A DNA stretch of 64,000 bases from Pseudomonas paralactis (GCF_001439735.1 NZ_JYLN01000002.1:434001-498000), one strand, 5' to 3'; counted from the first letter of the stretch, positions 31,248 to 40,994 are shown. Made by a program: numbers and translations. Notes: generated from the letters alone by a model not told the origin.

Positions 31248-32759
31248 ATGCCGTCCGCCGCTGCTGCATCGGCCCTCACCCCGCCGAGCACCGCCAGAAA
31301 TGCCCTGGCACTCACGGCCGTTTGCCTGGTGGCCCTGATGTTCGGCCTGGAAATCTCCAGCGTGCCGGTCATCCTGCCCACACTGGAACAGGAATTGGGC
31401 ACCGGTTTTCAAGACGCCCAATGGATCATGAACGCCTATACCCTGGCCTGCACCAGTGTCCTGATGGCGGCGGGCACCCTGGCGGATCGCTTCGGTAGGC
31501 GGCGCGTACTGGTGCTGTGTCTGTGGGTGTTCGCCCTGGCCTCGCTGGCCTGTGGCCTGGCCAACGATGCGCCGACACTGATCGTGGCGCGGTTCGTCCA
31601 GGGCATTGGCGCCGGGGCGATGATGATTTGCCAATTCGCCATCTTGTCCCACCAGTTCCGCGAACCGACAGCGCGGGCGCAAGCGTTCGCGATATGGGGC
31701 GTGATCGCCGGAGTGGGTCTGGGTTTCGGGCCGATGATCGGGGCATTGATCCTGGCCGTGGCGGACTGGCGCTGGGTATTCCTGGTGCATGTGCCGCTGA
31801 CCCTGTTCACCTTGGTGCTGCTGCACGTCAGCGTGCAGGAATCCCGAGACCCGGCCAGCCATCGCCTCGACATTGCCGGCATGTTGACCATGACGCTCAC
31901 AGTGTTTGCGCTGGTTTACTTCATCACCCAAGGCAGCGAGAGCGGCTTTGACACCCCAGCGATGCTTGGCTGGGCCGGCCTGTCGGGCTTCGGGCTGCTG
32001 CTGTTTATCTTGATCGAGCGACGCAGCGCCCATCCGATGTTCGACTTCTCGGTGTTCCGCATCCAACGGTTCAACGGCGCATTGATGGGCTCAATTGGCA
32101 TGAACTTCAGCTTCTGGCCATTCATGATCTACTTGCCACTGTATTTCCAGGCGGGCCTGGGCTACGACACGCTGACCACCGGCGCCGCGCTGCTCGCGTA
32201 CACCTTGCCCACTTTGCTGGTGCCGCCATTGGCCGAACGCCTGGCCCTGCGCTTTGGCGCCGAACGCATCATTCCCCTGGGCCTGGGAACGATGGGCGCA
32301 GGATTTTTGGGCATGGCCGCGGTTAATTTCGCCCAACAGCCCAGCACGGCGCTGGTGCTGCTCAGTTGTGTGATCGCCGGTATCGGCCTGGCGCTGACCA
32401 ATTCGCCGACCACCAACACCACCACCGGCGCCGTCTCAACTGACCGTGCGGGCATGGCCTCGGGCATCGATTTCAGCGCGCGGCTGATTACCCTGGCGCT
32501 CAACATCGCATTGATGGGGTTGGTACTGTTGCTCGGAATCAGCCATCACCTGGCCAATGTATTGCCGGCCAGCACGGCGGCGGATTGGGCAACCCTCAGC
32601 CAGCATATTGCGGCGGGCAAGCTGAACGCGCCGGGGCTGACCAGCCAGGATGCACAGTCAGCGCTGCGTAGCGGCACCGGTTGGGCCATGCTGTTTGCAG
32701 GCCTGGGAGCTTGCGCACTGGCGGCGTTGAGCCGGTATTTTTTCCAGCGGGGGCGTTAA
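31248..32759 (+). CDS. MFS drug exporter, DHA2 (14-helix, EmrB-like)
   Basis: A 503-residue major facilitator protein with about 14 hydrophobic segments. It has the family motif GTLADRFGRRRVLVL after the second helix and motif C-like GVGLGFGPMIGA in helix five. No membrane-fusion partner gene is adjacent, so it may work alone across the inner membrane. The substrate is unknown; control by the divergent LysR protein is inferred. Confidence 0.88.
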   Translation: MPSAAAASALTPPSTARNALALTAVCLVALMFGLEISSVPVILPTLEQELGTGFQDAQWIMNAYTLACTSVLMAAGTLADRFGRRRVLVLCLWVFALASLACGLANDAPTLIVARFVQGIGAGAMMICQFAILSHQFREPTARAQAFAIWGVIAGVGLGFGPMIGALILAVADWRWVFLVHVPLTLFTLVLLHVSVQESRDPASHRLDIAGMLTMTLTVFALVYFITQGSESGFDTPAMLGWAGLSGFGLLLFILIERRSAHPMFDFSVFRIQRFNGALMGSIGMNFSFWPFMIYLPLYFQAGLGYDTLTTGAALLAYTLPTLLVPPLAERLALRFGAERIIPLGLGTMGAGFLGMAAVNFAQQPSTALVLLSCVIAGIGLALTNSPTTNTTTGAVSTDRAGMASGIDFSARLITLALNIALMGLVLLLGISHHLANVLPASTAADWATLSQHIAAGKLNAPGLTSQDAQSALRSGTGWAMLFAGLGACALAALSRYFFQRGR

Positions 32760-32763
32760 AACG

Positions 32764-32793
32764 AAAACGGGCCTGCATGTGCAGGCCCGTTTT
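32764..32793. terminator. Bidirectional terminator, MFS / HPF-like gene
   Basis: A perfect 14-base stem AAAACGGGCCTGCA / TGCAGGCCCGTTTT with a two-base loop between convergent genes. Confidence 0.92.
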
Positions 32794-32814
32794 CAGTGGC
32801 GAATGAAAAAACAG

Positions 32815-33225
32815 TCAGCTGTTGATAACCGCGTTTTCGTTTTCCAGGAATTCCTCTTCAAGCGCGTCTTCATTCACTTTGTTGATCGGCTGGTTTTTAC
32901 CGGCAGCGCGAGGCTTGCCTTGCAGTTTGCCGAACAAGTGTTCCAACGCATGATCCAGCTTGGTGGCGGCGCCATCGATCGCTTGTTCCAGCGTATCGGC
33001 TTTATGGCACACGGAAACTGGCTGATGGCCCTTTGGCCGTGCTTCCAGGCGGCAACTTAAATCGTGGGGGCCGGGCTTGTCGCCGTTCTCGTCCCGCAGG
33101 TAGACCTCAACGCGGGTCAGGTCTTCTTCATAACGTTCGAGCGTGCTCTCAATGGTAGTACGTACCCACTCCTCCAGTCGGATGCTGCTTTCAATATGGT
33201 TATCGCTATTGACTTGGATTTGCAT
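32815..33225 (-). CDS. HPF/RaiA-family ribosome-associated protein
   Basis: A 136-residue protein. The N-terminal 100 residues fit the HPF/RaiA (sigma-54 modulation) fold: MQIQVNSDNHIE, a helix, TRVEVYLRDENGDKPGPHDL and CRLEARPKGHQPVSV. The acidic C-terminal tail (NEDALEEEFLENENAV) is unlike classic short HPF. Such proteins bind the 30S decoding region and store ribosomes under stress. It is not the rpoN-linked hpf, whose neighbours differ. Confidence 0.85.
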   Translation of the reverse strand: MQIQVNSDNHIESSIRLEEWVRTTIESTLERYEEDLTRVEVYLRDENGDKPGPHDLSCRLEARPKGHQPVSVCHKADTLEQAIDGAATKLDHALEHLFGKLQGKPRAAGKNQPINKVNEDALEEEFLENENAVINS

Positions 33226-33438
33226 AGTTCTTCCCTTATTTCAGCTAGCTCGCCAGAGATCACAAACTGCAACACCGGGGTGGTGAAACCATGACCTCTT
33301 GATTACACAATTGAGCACCTGCTGAAACATTTCAACCCCTTTGCAAAGATAAATCCCACATTACAAATTAACCCTGACGACGAGCAAAAACGCTGGTAGG
33401 GTGGGGAGTTAGTTACAACTTCTTACGTCCTGTTTTCC

Positions 33439-34386
33439 TCACAATTGCCCCTCTCCCAATGGGTGCAAACCGCGAAAAATCCCTGCTTCCTCCACCAGCC
33501 AGTCATGCACCGCGCGCACGCCGGGGTGGTTCAATGCACCCGGCGCATACAGCAGCACGTAGCGTTTATGGTTGGGCACGGCCAGGCCGAACGGCACGAT
33601 CAGGGTGCCGCGTTCCAGTTCATCATTGAGCAACGTGCGCCGCGCAATCGCCACGCCCATGCCGGCAATGGCCGCTTCGATGGTCAAGTGGTTGCGGTTG
33701 AAGGTGTGCCCGCGTCGTACGTCGGCGTCGTGGTAGCCAATGGCATTGAGGTAAAACTCCCACTCGGCATATTCATAACTCCCACGCCAAGCCGTGATGT
33801 CGTGCAGCAGCGGGAAATGCGCCAGGTCGGCCGGGCCATGCAAGGGCGGGCGGCCGCGCAACAGGCCGGGGGCGCACACCGGGAAGATCTGCTCGTCCAG
33901 CAGGGCTGTGGATAACAGGCCGGGGTAGCTGCCGTCGTTGAGGTCGATGGCCAGGTCGAAGTCACCCTCATGCAAGGCGATACTGCTGTCTTCGGCGACC
34001 ATGCGCAGTTGGATGTCGGGAAAGCGCTGCTGCAAACGTGGCAGGCGCGGGGTCAGCCACTTGCCGAGAAACGAGGGGATCGAGCGCAGGCGCAGGGTGC
34101 CGCTGATCATGCCGGCGTCCAGGCGCTGTAACTCCGCATCAATGCTGCCATACGCCTCGCCGACCACCGTCGCCAGGCGCTGCCCCTCGGCGCTGAGCTC
34201 CACACCCCGGGCGCGTCGATGAAACAGCCGAAAGCCCAGGCGCTCCTCCAACTGGCGGATCTGCTGGCTCACCGCCCCCGGCGTGATGTGCAACTCTTCG
34301 GCGCAGCGAGTGAACGACAGATGCCGTGCAGCGCAAGAAAACACATGCAGCCACACGTAGGTCTGGCCGTGGAGGGGGCGGGTCAT
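33439..34386 (-). CDS. LysR-family regulator of the serine locus (GcvA/DsdC-like)
   Basis: A 315-residue LysR regulator of the GcvA type: WLHVFSCAARHLSFTRCAEE and HITPGAVSQQIRQLEERLGF form the winged helix, and the effector domain follows. I chose the ATG at 34386 (MTRPLHGQTYVW). It is divergent from a serine deaminase and serine transporter with 137 bases between, so it likely controls them in response to serine. The 213 bases between its end and the HPF-like gene hold no gene I can support. Confidence 0.86.
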   Translation of the reverse strand: MTRPLHGQTYVWLHVFSCAARHLSFTRCAEELHITPGAVSQQIRQLEERLGFRLFHRRARGVELSAEGQRLATVVGEAYGSIDAELQRLDAGMISGTLRLRSIPSFLGKWLTPRLPRLQQRFPDIQLRMVAEDSSIALHEGDFDLAIDLNDGSYPGLLSTALLDEQIFPVCAPGLLRGRPPLHGPADLAHFPLLHDITAWRGSYEYAEWEFYLNAIGYHDADVRRGHTFNRNHLTIEAAIAGMGVAIARRTLLNDELERGTLIVPFGLAVPNHKRYVLLYAPGALNHPGVRAVHDWLVEEAGIFRGLHPLGEGQL

Positions 34387-34523
34387 AGCGTTTAGTCCTG
34401 CTAAAGGGTGTCTTAGGATAATTCGTTGGTCAGTGCCGATCCAGAGGCTCAGTATCGCGCCAATTCCGCCTGCTCTACAAAACATGGCAGCGATTTCTAC
34501 TCCATTGCTTGTAAGGCTTTAGC

Positions 34524-35900
34524 ATGGCTATCAGTGTTTTCGATCTATTCAAGGTGGGCATCGGCCCTTCCAGCTCCCATACCGTTGGCCCGATGCGCGC
34601 TGCCGCGACGTTCGCCCAGGCCCTGAGCGATCAGCGTGTGCTCAGCCAAACCCGCCGCGTCGAAGTGCGTCTGTATGGCTCGTTGTCCGCCACCGGCGTC
34701 GGCCATGCCACCGACCGTGCCTGTGTCATGGGCTTGATGGGCGAATGGCCAGACCGCGTCGACCCCACCTCGATCAACGGGCGTATCCAGCAATTGCGCG
34801 AGTCCGGCCGGCTATTGCTGGCCGGCCAACAGGAGATTGCCTTCAACTGGCACACCGACCTGTTGCTGCTGGACGAAAGCCTGCCTTACCACCCCAACGC
34901 CATGTCCCTGCACGCCTATGGCGACAGCGGCCTGCTGAGCGAACAAACCTATTACTCGGTGGGCGGTGGTTTCATCATCGAAGCCGCCGAAGCCGCATCG
35001 GGCGTTGCGCCGTCCAGCGACGTGCAACTGCCCTACGACTTTTCCAGCGCCGTCGAACTGCTGTCGTTGTGCAACAAGCACGGCTTGCGGGTTTCCGAAC
35101 TGATGATGGCCAACGAACGTGCGTGGCGCAGCGACGAAGAGATCCGCAGCGGCCTGCTGCACATCTGGTCGGTGATGCGCGAATGCGTGGAACAGGGCCT
35201 GCGCGATGAAGGCATCCTGCCCGGCGGCCTGGACGTACCGCGCAGGGCGGCGAAACTGCATCGCAGCCTGCTGGAAATCGGCAAACCCAATGTGATCACC
35301 TCGACCTTGTCGGCGATGGAATGGGTCAACCTGTTCGCCCTCGCCGTCAACGAAGAAAACGCCGCCGGCGGGCGCATGGTCACCGCGCCGACCAATGGCG
35401 CGGCCGGTATCATCCCCGCCGTGCTGCACTACTACATGAAATTCAACGCCGACGCGTCTGACGACGATGTGGTCAATTTCTTCCTGGCCGCCGCTGCCGT
35501 CGGCATCCTCTGCAAGAAAAACGCCTCGATCTCCGGCGCTGAAGTCGGCTGCCAGGGCGAAGTGGGTTCGGCCTGCGCCATGGCTGCAGCCGGGCTGGCC
35601 GATATTCTCGGCGCCACCCCCGAGCAACTGGAAAACGCCGCCGAAATCGGCCTGGAACATAACCTCGGCCTGACCTGCGACCCGGTCGGTGGCCTGGTGC
35701 AGGTGCCGTGCATCGAGCGCAATGCCATTGCGGCGGTCAAGGCGATCAACGCCACGCAGATGGCCCTGCGCGGCGACGGCAAACACTTCATCTCCCTCGA
35801 CCGGGTCATCCGCACCATGCGCGATACCGGCGCCGATATGCATGACAAATACAAAGAAACTTCACGGGGCGGCCTGGCGGTCAGCTGGGTGGAGTGCTGA
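34524..35900 (+). CDS. L-serine ammonia-lyase, single-chain Fe-S type
   Basis: Converts L-serine to pyruvate and ammonia with a 4Fe-4S cluster. The 458-residue enzyme has the N-terminal [15 protein letters not shown], the C-terminal catalytic part with the [18 protein letters not shown] motif, and cluster cysteines in [13 protein letters not shown] and [14 protein letters not shown]. sdaA and sdaB paralogues cannot be told apart here, so no symbol is given. The serine transporter follows 61 bases downstream. Confidence 0.95.
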   Translation: MAISVFDLFKVGIGPSSSHTVGPMRAAATFAQALSDQRVLSQTRRVEVRLYGSLSATGVGHATDRACVMGLMGEWPDRVDPTSINGRIQQLRESGRLLLAGQQEIAFNWHTDLLLLDESLPYHPNAMSLHAYGDSGLLSEQTYYSVGGGFIIEAAEAASGVAPSSDVQLPYDFSSAVELLSLCNKHGLRVSELMMANERAWRSDEEIRSGLLHIWSVMRECVEQGLRDEGILPGGLDVPRRAAKLHRSLLEIGKPNVITSTLSAMEWVNLFALAVNEENAAGGRMVTAPTNGAAGIIPAVLHYYMKFNADASDDDVVNFFLAAAAVGILCKKNASISGAEVGCQGEVGSACAMAAAGLADILGATPEQLENAAEIGLEHNLGLTCDPVGGLVQVPCIERNAIAAVKAINATQMALRGDGKHFISLDRVIRTMRDTGADMHDKYKETSRGGLAVSWVEC

Positions 35901-35961
35901 TCGGAGCACTGCTACCCGCCCCAACGTGAGCCCGCGCAAAAATAATAACGAGGCAATACCG

Positions 35962-37251
35962 ATGACTGATGTACGTACACCTGCTGCCGAAAACCCCGAT
36001 GTCAGAGAAAACACAGTAACCACCGGCTGGACCAAACACGACACCACCTGGATGCTCGGCCTCTACGGCACCGCCATCGGCGCCGGCACCCTGTTCCTGC
36101 CGATCAATGCTGGCGTCGGCGGTTTCTGGCCGCTGATCGTGCTGGCGCTGCTGGCGTTCCCGATGACCTTCTTCGCCCACCGTGGGCTGACGCGCTTTGT
36201 GCTGTCGGGCAAATCCGGCGACATCACCGAAGTGGTCGAGGAACACTTTGGGGTCGGCGCGGGCAAGCTGATCACCCTGCTCTACTTCTTTGCCATCTTC
36301 CCGATCCTGCTGGTGTACAGCGTCGCGCTGACCAACACCCTGGGCAGTTTCATGGAACACCAACTGCACATGACCCCGCCGCCCCGGGCGATCTTGTCCC
36401 TGGTGCTGATTCTTGGCCTGATGGCTATCGTGCGGTGCGGCCAGGGCGTGATCGTCAAGGCCATGAGTGTGCTGGTGTACCCATTCGTGGCTGCGCTGCT
36501 GTTGCTGGCCGTCAGCCTGATCCCCAACTGGAACGGTGCGTTCTTCGCCTCCGCCAGCGAGGGCATGCCGCTGCCGCTGTTCTTCAAGACGTTGTGGCTG
36601 GCGATCCCGGTCATGGTGTTCTCGTTCAACCATTCGCCGATCATCTCCGCCTTTGCCGTGGACCAAAAGCGCGTCTACGGCGCCCAGGCCGAGCGCAAAA
36701 GCAGCGGCATCCTCGCCACCGCCCACGCCATGATGGTGCTGACCGTGATGTTCTTCTGCTTCAGTTGCGTACTGGCGCTGTCGCCCGCTGACCTGGCCGC
36801 CGCCAAGGCACAGAACATCTCGATCCTGTCGTACCTGGCCAACCACTTCCAGACGCCAGTGATCGCCTACGCTGCGCCGTTGATCGCGCTGGTGGCGATC
36901 ACCAAATCCTTCCTGGGCCACTACATCGGCGCCAGCGAAGGCTTCCAGGGCCTGATCGTCAAATCCCTGCGTGGGCGCAACCGTTCGATGTCGTCCAAAT
37001 GGCTGGAACGCTGCACCGCGTTGTTCATGGTGCTGACCTGCTGGGCCGTGGCCACCTTCAACCCAAGCATCCTGGGCATGATCGAAACCATGGGTGGGCC
37101 GATTATCGCGTGCCTGCTGTTCCTGATGCCGATGTACGCGATTCGCCGCGTACCGTCGCTGCGCCAGTATTCGGGGCAGGTATCGAATGTGTTTGTGGTG
37201 GTGATCGGGCTGATTGCGCTGTCTGCGATCGTTTTTTCCGTGATGCCCTGA
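35962..37251 (+). CDS. Serine transporter, SdaC/HAAAP family
   Basis: A 429-residue permease with about 11 membrane helices. It starts [19 protein letters not shown] and the first helix carries [19 protein letters not shown], the hallmark of the SdaC/TdcC family of proton-coupled serine/threonine carriers. The ATG at 35962 sits just inside a longer open frame that overlaps the deaminase gene, and the N terminus fits the family. Together with the deaminase it forms a serine uptake and breakdown operon. Confidence 0.9.
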   Translation: MTDVRTPAAENPDVRENTVTTGWTKHDTTWMLGLYGTAIGAGTLFLPINAGVGGFWPLIVLALLAFPMTFFAHRGLTRFVLSGKSGDITEVVEEHFGVGAGKLITLLYFFAIFPILLVYSVALTNTLGSFMEHQLHMTPPPRAILSLVLILGLMAIVRCGQGVIVKAMSVLVYPFVAALLLLAVSLIPNWNGAFFASASEGMPLPLFFKTLWLAIPVMVFSFNHSPIISAFAVDQKRVYGAQAERKSSGILATAHAMMVLTVMFFCFSCVLALSPADLAAAKAQNISILSYLANHFQTPVIAYAAPLIALVAITKSFLGHYIGASEGFQGLIVKSLRGRNRSMSSKWLERCTALFMVLTCWAVATFNPSILGMIETMGGPIIACLLFLMPMYAIRRVPSLRQYSGQVSNVFVVVIGLIALSAIVFSVMP

Positions 37252-37287
37252 AATAGCTCACCTGCCTGAGTAACAACACAGACCCAA

Positions 37288-37376
37288 TGTGGGAGGGGGC
37301 TTGCCCCCGATAGCAGTCTTTCAGCCGAGTATTTATTGGCTGATACACCGCTATCGGGGGCAAGCCCCCTCCCACA
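37288..37376. repeat. REPIN, GGGGGCTTGCCCCCGAT class
   Basis: Inverted arms TGTGGGAGGGGGCTTGCCCC and complement after the serine transporter. The stem variant (all G/C) differs from the other classes. Confidence 0.92.
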
Positions 37377-37518
37377 TTGCGAACCCAGAGCCTGTACGGC
37401 ACGGCCCTTGCTGTAGAGCTTCTGAGGAAAACGGACTTTGGCCGACGGTCAGGCAATGCGAACTAATCCCGACACCGGCCGTCAATGACTGCATGTTCTT
37501 ATCAGGCGGTAACGCACC

Positions 37519-37836
37519 ATGGACAATCCTTTTCAGATCATCACCGACACGTTCAGCCCCCAATACCGCGTCAACCTGAGCATCCAGCGCCTGGACGGCA
37601 GCATCATGCTCACCCTCTCTAACGAGACTGGCGTGGTGGCCAAGCGCATGATCAGCGCCGAACAACGCAACGATCCCCAGCGCCTCAAGCGCCTGGTGCA
37701 AAGCATCCAGTTCGGCATTGCCATCGAGCAAGGCCATAGCGCTGTAGAAATCCTGGAGCTGATGACGGACGGCGACAGCCACAAACTCCTGCAGCGACCG
37801 CCCGCCCGCACCCTGCCCTTCAGCGTCGGGCTTTAA
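37519..37836 (+). CDS. DUF3509 protein
   Basis: A 105-residue soluble protein of the Pseudomonas-restricted DUF3509 family (MDNPFQIITDTFSPQYRVNL; KRMISAEQRNDPQRLKRLV). The function is unknown. It is monocistronic, and its TAA overlaps the stop of the convergent psiE gene. Confidence 0.87.
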   Translation: MDNPFQIITDTFSPQYRVNLSIQRLDGSIMLTLSNETGVVAKRMISAEQRNDPQRLKRLVQSIQFGIAIEQGHSAVEILELMTDGDSHKLLQRPPARTLPFSVGL

Positions 37837-38321
37837 AGCTCGCCTTTCTCGGTCTCAAGGCTCGCTTCGCCCTTGCGACGCGGGCTTTCGACCTTCACCG
37901 AAGGGAAGGCCGACGAGGCATAGCGCACCACAAGGATCGCGAACGCCAACAGCAAAATGCCGCCGCACAGGTAGATGATGCCCACGTCCGGCGGGTTGTG
38001 GTGGGACACGTTGGAGATCAGCAAACGCGTGAGTGCAGTGATCGCCACGTAGATCAGGAAGCGCACCGGCATGTGGTTGGTCTTGAAGTAAATCCCGACC
38101 ATGGCGCCCAATTCCAGGTAGATGAACAGCAGCAAGATGTCATCGATCTTGATGTGCCCATTTTCCAGCATCCCCAGGAACTCCATCACCGCTGCCCAGG
38201 CGGTCACCGCACCAATGGCGAACAGCGCCAGGTAATGGAACGACTCGACAAACAGATTGCCCAGGGACTCGGCCAGCCCGTGCACTTGCTGGCGCAGCCT
38301 TTCGGCCCAGTTGATTTTCAC
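37833..38321 (-). CDS. psiE: Phosphate-starvation-inducible PsiE family protein
   Basis: A 162-residue inner-membrane protein with about four helices and the conserved IDDILLLFIYLELGAMVGIY segment of PsiE. In E. coli psiE is induced by phosphate starvation; its molecular role is unknown. The start is GTG. The charged C terminus (SPRRKGEASLETEKGEL) is likely cytoplasmic. No Pho box was assigned. Confidence 0.87.
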   Translation of the reverse strand: MKINWAERLRQQVHGLAESLGNLFVESFHYLALFAIGAVTAWAAVMEFLGMLENGHIKIDDILLLFIYLELGAMVGIYFKTNHMPVRFLIYVAITALTRLLISNVSHHNPPDVGIIYLCGGILLLAFAILVVRYASSAFPSVKVESPRRKGEASLETEKGEL

Positions 38322-38441
38322 GATGAGGCTTCCTTAGGTCGATTCGACCGGATAATGCGGGTTGGACGTGACGGTTGTTCTGTATGCAGAAAAAAGGCCA
38401 TAGGCAGGGTATTGAGATGGTGGCGGGCTGATATTAGGCAC

Positions 38442-38624
38442 TTAATCGGCCGGATGGAGTGAAAGCTTCGACTCGATGACCGCTTTCATCTCCCTCATGA
38501 CTTCGTCATGAGGGATGCCTGGGCTTGGATCATCCAAGGCCTCTTGCACTCGGGCTCTGAACCATTCTTCGTAGGACGAATGGTCCTCAATGCGTTGAGA
38601 AACTTCAGAACACTTATTTTTCAT
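38442..38624 (-). CDS. StbD-like antitoxin / stability determinant, no toxin adjacent
   Basis: A 60-residue protein resembling the C-terminal half of StbD/RelB-type stability determinants (YEEWFRARVQEALDDPSPGI, then PHDEVMREM). It has a strong AGGAGG ribosome-binding site. A ParE/RelE-type toxin would be expected just downstream, but the 120 bases to psiE hold no such frame. It is therefore an orphan antitoxin or the survivor of a lost pair. Confidence 0.7.
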   Translation of the reverse strand: MKNKCSEVSQRIEDHSSYEEWFRARVQEALDDPSPGIPHDEVMREMKAVIESKLSLHPAD

Positions 38625-38638
38625 ATGAACGCCTCCTG

Positions 38639-38770
38639 TGTGGCGAGGGAGCTTGCTCCCGCTGAGGTGCGAAGCGCCCCCAAGAGCGTGTCACTGTGAT
38701 TCCTGAAAGCACACCCTTGCCTGAATTGGGGCTGCTGCGCAGCCCAGCGCGAGCAAGCTCGCTCGCCACA
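38639..38770. repeat. Long REPIN, TGTGGCGAG class
   Basis: Arms of about 45 bases beginning TGTGGCGAGGGAGCTTGCTC and ending in the complement of TGTGGCGAGCGAGCTTGCTC, including the GCTGCG / CGCAGC second stem. This family is longer than the other REPINs here. Its left end abuts the ribosome-binding site of the antitoxin gene. Confidence 0.88.
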
Positions 38771-38802
38771 TCCAACTCACTCGGCAAAGGCGTGGTGGGG
38801 AC

Positions 38803-39048
38803 TCAAACGGGTGCTACTTGTTCCAGCGCTCGGTCAACTAACAAGCCACCCAGTTCTACCACTTGGTGAATAGCCAACGCCAAGCTTCGCTGAGGACCTT
38901 CAAGTTCAAAGGCCAGCGTACTAGCCATTTCCCGAGCGCTGCTGAGGGTTTCGCTGGCATTGACCAGTAAGGTTTCTACATCTGCTTCAGGCGTGACACT
39001 GAATAGCGTCGAATCGTTAGATGGGGGATTGGGGGTAATTTTTTTCAT
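38803..39048 (-). CDS. DUF6124 small protein
   Basis: An 81-residue protein starting MKKITPNPPSNDSTLFSVTP, typical of the DUF6124 (formerly grouped with DUF3077) family that occurs in many copies in Pseudomonas. The middle part (DVETLLVNASETLSSAREMA) is conserved; the function is unknown. The ATG at 39048 is preceded by AAAGGTG. A long structured leader lies upstream. Confidence 0.85.
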   Translation of the reverse strand: MKKITPNPPSNDSTLFSVTPEADVETLLVNASETLSSAREMASTLAFELEGPQRSLALAIHQVVELGGLLVDRALEQVAPV

Positions 39049-39260
39049 GAGACAGCACCTTTCGTAGGGAAACCAAGCACCGCCTGCCGCCAAGCAGGTT
39101 GGGTGACGGATTGCACAAGGTTGGCGGACCGGTACGAAAGAACCGGCACCCCTAAGGGTCCGTGCGCAACCCGCCATTACACAGAAACTCAAACGCCATT
39201 AGCGTCTGCATCTGTTTAAAGCGTTATTGCGCCTTTCGTACCGGGCCGCCAAGCCCGCTC
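39049..39260 (-). promoter_or_regulatory. Structured leader of the DUF6124 gene
   Basis: No supported gene lies between the DUF6124 start and about 39413. TTGGCGGACCGGTACGAAAG (39121-39140) pairs with CTTTCGTACCGGGCCGCCAA (39233-39252), about 90 bases apart, with one mismatch. A local hairpin CCGGT / ACCGG lies at about 39129-39145. A third CTTTCGTA at 39060-39067 covers the ribosome-binding site of DUF6124. The layout suggests an RNA that can switch between pairings. Confidence 0.5.
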
Positions 39261-39413
39261 GCTGCAAATGCAGCGCACAAGGAAGGTAAGCCACCGGACA
39301 ATTCCAGCGCAACCCCGGCAAGTTGTCAGAAATTTCCGGTGTAGCAAACCCCCATTTCCCAACTACATTAAAAACCTACTACCCAAACCCCTGCGTTTGG
39401 CTTATCCTTTTCG

Positions 39414-39429
39414 CTGTATATAAATACAG
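39414..39429 (+). promoter_or_regulatory. LexA box of yebG
   Basis: CTGTATATAAATACAG is a perfect CTG-N10-CAG palindrome with the AT-rich core of SOS boxes, 44 bases before the yebG start. Confidence 0.95.
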
Positions 39430-39472
39430 TAGTCGCAAAAGACAACTATCGTGAAGGCATGTGAGGTGGTGA

Positions 39473-39733
39473 ATGGCCGTCGAAGTGGTATACCGCAGCA
39501 GCCGAGATCTGGAGCGTTTGTTCATGGATAAAGCCGAAGCTGACCGTCATGACAAGATGCTTGAACTCGCTGAGTTGCTGGCAGAGGTGTTGCAAAAAGC
39601 CGTGCCGTCGTTGAGCGAGCAGCAGGTGGAGGAAGCCGGGATTTACATGGCGAAGAACCGTGATGTATTTGCCAAGGCGTTCAAGAGCCAACCGGACGCG
39701 CTGTCCGAGTTGCTGAACCCGGCAGCAGAGTAA
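39473..39733 (+). CDS. yebG: SOS-induced protein YebG
   Basis: An 86-residue YebG-family protein (MAVEVVYRSSRDLERLFMDK; KMLELAELLAEVL). The family is DNA-damage inducible and its role is unknown. The strong LexA box upstream supports SOS control. A GAGG ribosome-binding site precedes the ATG, and a terminator follows. Confidence 0.92.
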   Translation: MAVEVVYRSSRDLERLFMDKAEADRHDKMLELAELLAEVLQKAVPSLSEQQVEEAGIYMAKNRDVFAKAFKSQPDALSELLNPAAE

Positions 39734-39747
39734 AGCCCGAATTGAAC

Positions 39748-39778
39748 AGGCCCTGAATCATGGATTCAGGGCCTTTTT
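39748..39778 (+). terminator. Terminator between yebG and the convergent dehydrogenase
   Basis: Perfect stem AGGCCCTGAATC / GATTCAGGGCCT with ATG loop, then a T-run. Confidence 0.93.
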
Positions 39779-39788
39779 AATGCCTGGC

Positions 39789-40808
39789 CTATTTGTACAG
39801 CAGGCGTTCGGCCAGTTCATCGGCCACCCGTGCGGGGGAGCGTTTTTCGGCTTGGGCGTGGGCGAAGATTTCGGTCAGGCGGCTGCCGATGTTCGACAGG
39901 TGCGCGGTGATGCCAGGCAGGTCGGTGCCGGTGTGTTTGAGGGCGACGTAGATCAGGCCGCCGGAGTTGATTACGTAGTCCGGGGCATAGAGGATGCCGC
40001 GGCCTTCCAGCTGGTCGGCGATGTCCAGGTTGGTCAGTTGTGCGCTGGCGGCACCTGCGACGGCGGCGCACCGCAGCTGGCCGACGCTGTTGCGGTTGAA
40101 TACGGCGCCGACGCCGCACGGTGCGAGGATGTCGCAGGGGGTGCTGAGCAAGGCGTCGTTGGCAATCGGGTGGGCGCCCAGTTGTTCCATGGCCAGCTGC
40201 ACCTTGCCGTGGTCGATATCGCTGACCAGCAGTTCTGCACCCGCGGCGTGCAGTTGCTCGGCCAGGGCATAACCGACATTGCCCAAGCCCTGCACCGCTA
40301 CGCGCAGGCCCTCAAGGTTGTCGCTGCCCAGGCGCGCCATGGCGGTGGTGCGGATGCCGGTAAACACACCCATGGCGGCATGGGGCGCAGGGTCGCCGGC
40401 GGCGCTGGTGCTGGTGACGAAGCGGGTGTGTTGGGCGATGCAGTCCATGTCGGCGACCGAGGTGCCGCTGTCAATCGAGGTAATGAAACGGCCGTCGAGT
40501 TTTTCGATACAGCGGCCAAACGCTTCGAACAGCGCGGCGCGACTCTCCACATGCACCGGACGGATGATGACCGCCGTACCGCCGCCCACCGCCAGCCCGG
40601 CCAATGCAGCCTTGTAGCTCATGCCTTGGGCCAGCCGCGCGGCATCGGCCACGGCACTGTGATCGTCGGGGTAAGCCAGGTAGCGACACCCACCCAGGGC
40701 AGGCCCCAGGCGACTGTTGTGGATGGCAATGATCGCTTTCAGCCCGGTCACCGGGTCGACGCTCAGGTGCAGCGATTCAAGGCGGGTGCTGTGCATGAGC
40801 GCAAACAT
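39789..40808 (-). CDS. Leucine dehydrogenase-like amino-acid dehydrogenase
   Basis: NAD-dependent oxidative deaminase of the Glu/Leu/Phe/Val family, 339 residues. The N-terminal domain has GLKAIIAIHNSRLGPALGG and the catalytic lysine region RLAQGMSYKAALAGLAVGGG. The Rossmann motif VAVQGLGNVGYALAEQL follows. The ATG at 40808 is chosen over a TTG one codon earlier. It is a single gene, probably for branched-chain amino-acid breakdown; substrate choice is not certain. Confidence 0.88.
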   Translation of the reverse strand: MFALMHSTRLESLHLSVDPVTGLKAIIAIHNSRLGPALGGCRYLAYPDDHSAVADAARLAQGMSYKAALAGLAVGGGTAVIIRPVHVESRAALFEAFGRCIEKLDGRFITSIDSGTSVADMDCIAQHTRFVTSTSAAGDPAPHAAMGVFTGIRTTAMARLGSDNLEGLRVAVQGLGNVGYALAEQLHAAGAELLVSDIDHGKVQLAMEQLGAHPIANDALLSTPCDILAPCGVGAVFNRNSVGQLRCAAVAGAASAQLTNLDIADQLEGRGILYAPDYVINSGGLIYVALKHTGTDLPGITAHLSNIGSRLTEIFAHAQAEKRSPARVADELAERLLYK

Positions 40809-40994
40809 CAATGAGCTCCCGAATCACTTTTGGTAGTGGGCAAAGTATAGGCTTGCGGGAGAAAACTGCTGGATTGCACTGGAATAAGCCACGCTGTTTC
40901 GTAAGATCCAGGACATAAGCGCGTCGGTTCTTTCTCAAGGTACTGGACGAAAATTCCTGGCAAGGCTAAAACGAGGCATCCGCCGGAGAACGCG

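Noticed and set aside
34524..37251. Serine locus considered as a D-serine (dsd) system because of the LysR type
   Set aside because: The enzyme has the Fe-S L-serine deaminase motifs, not the PLP-dependent DsdA fold, and the transporter is of SdaC type.
39162..39344. 60-codon plus-strand frame opposite the DUF6124 leader
   Set aside because: It runs through the inverted-repeat structures, and its composition looks like chance coding.
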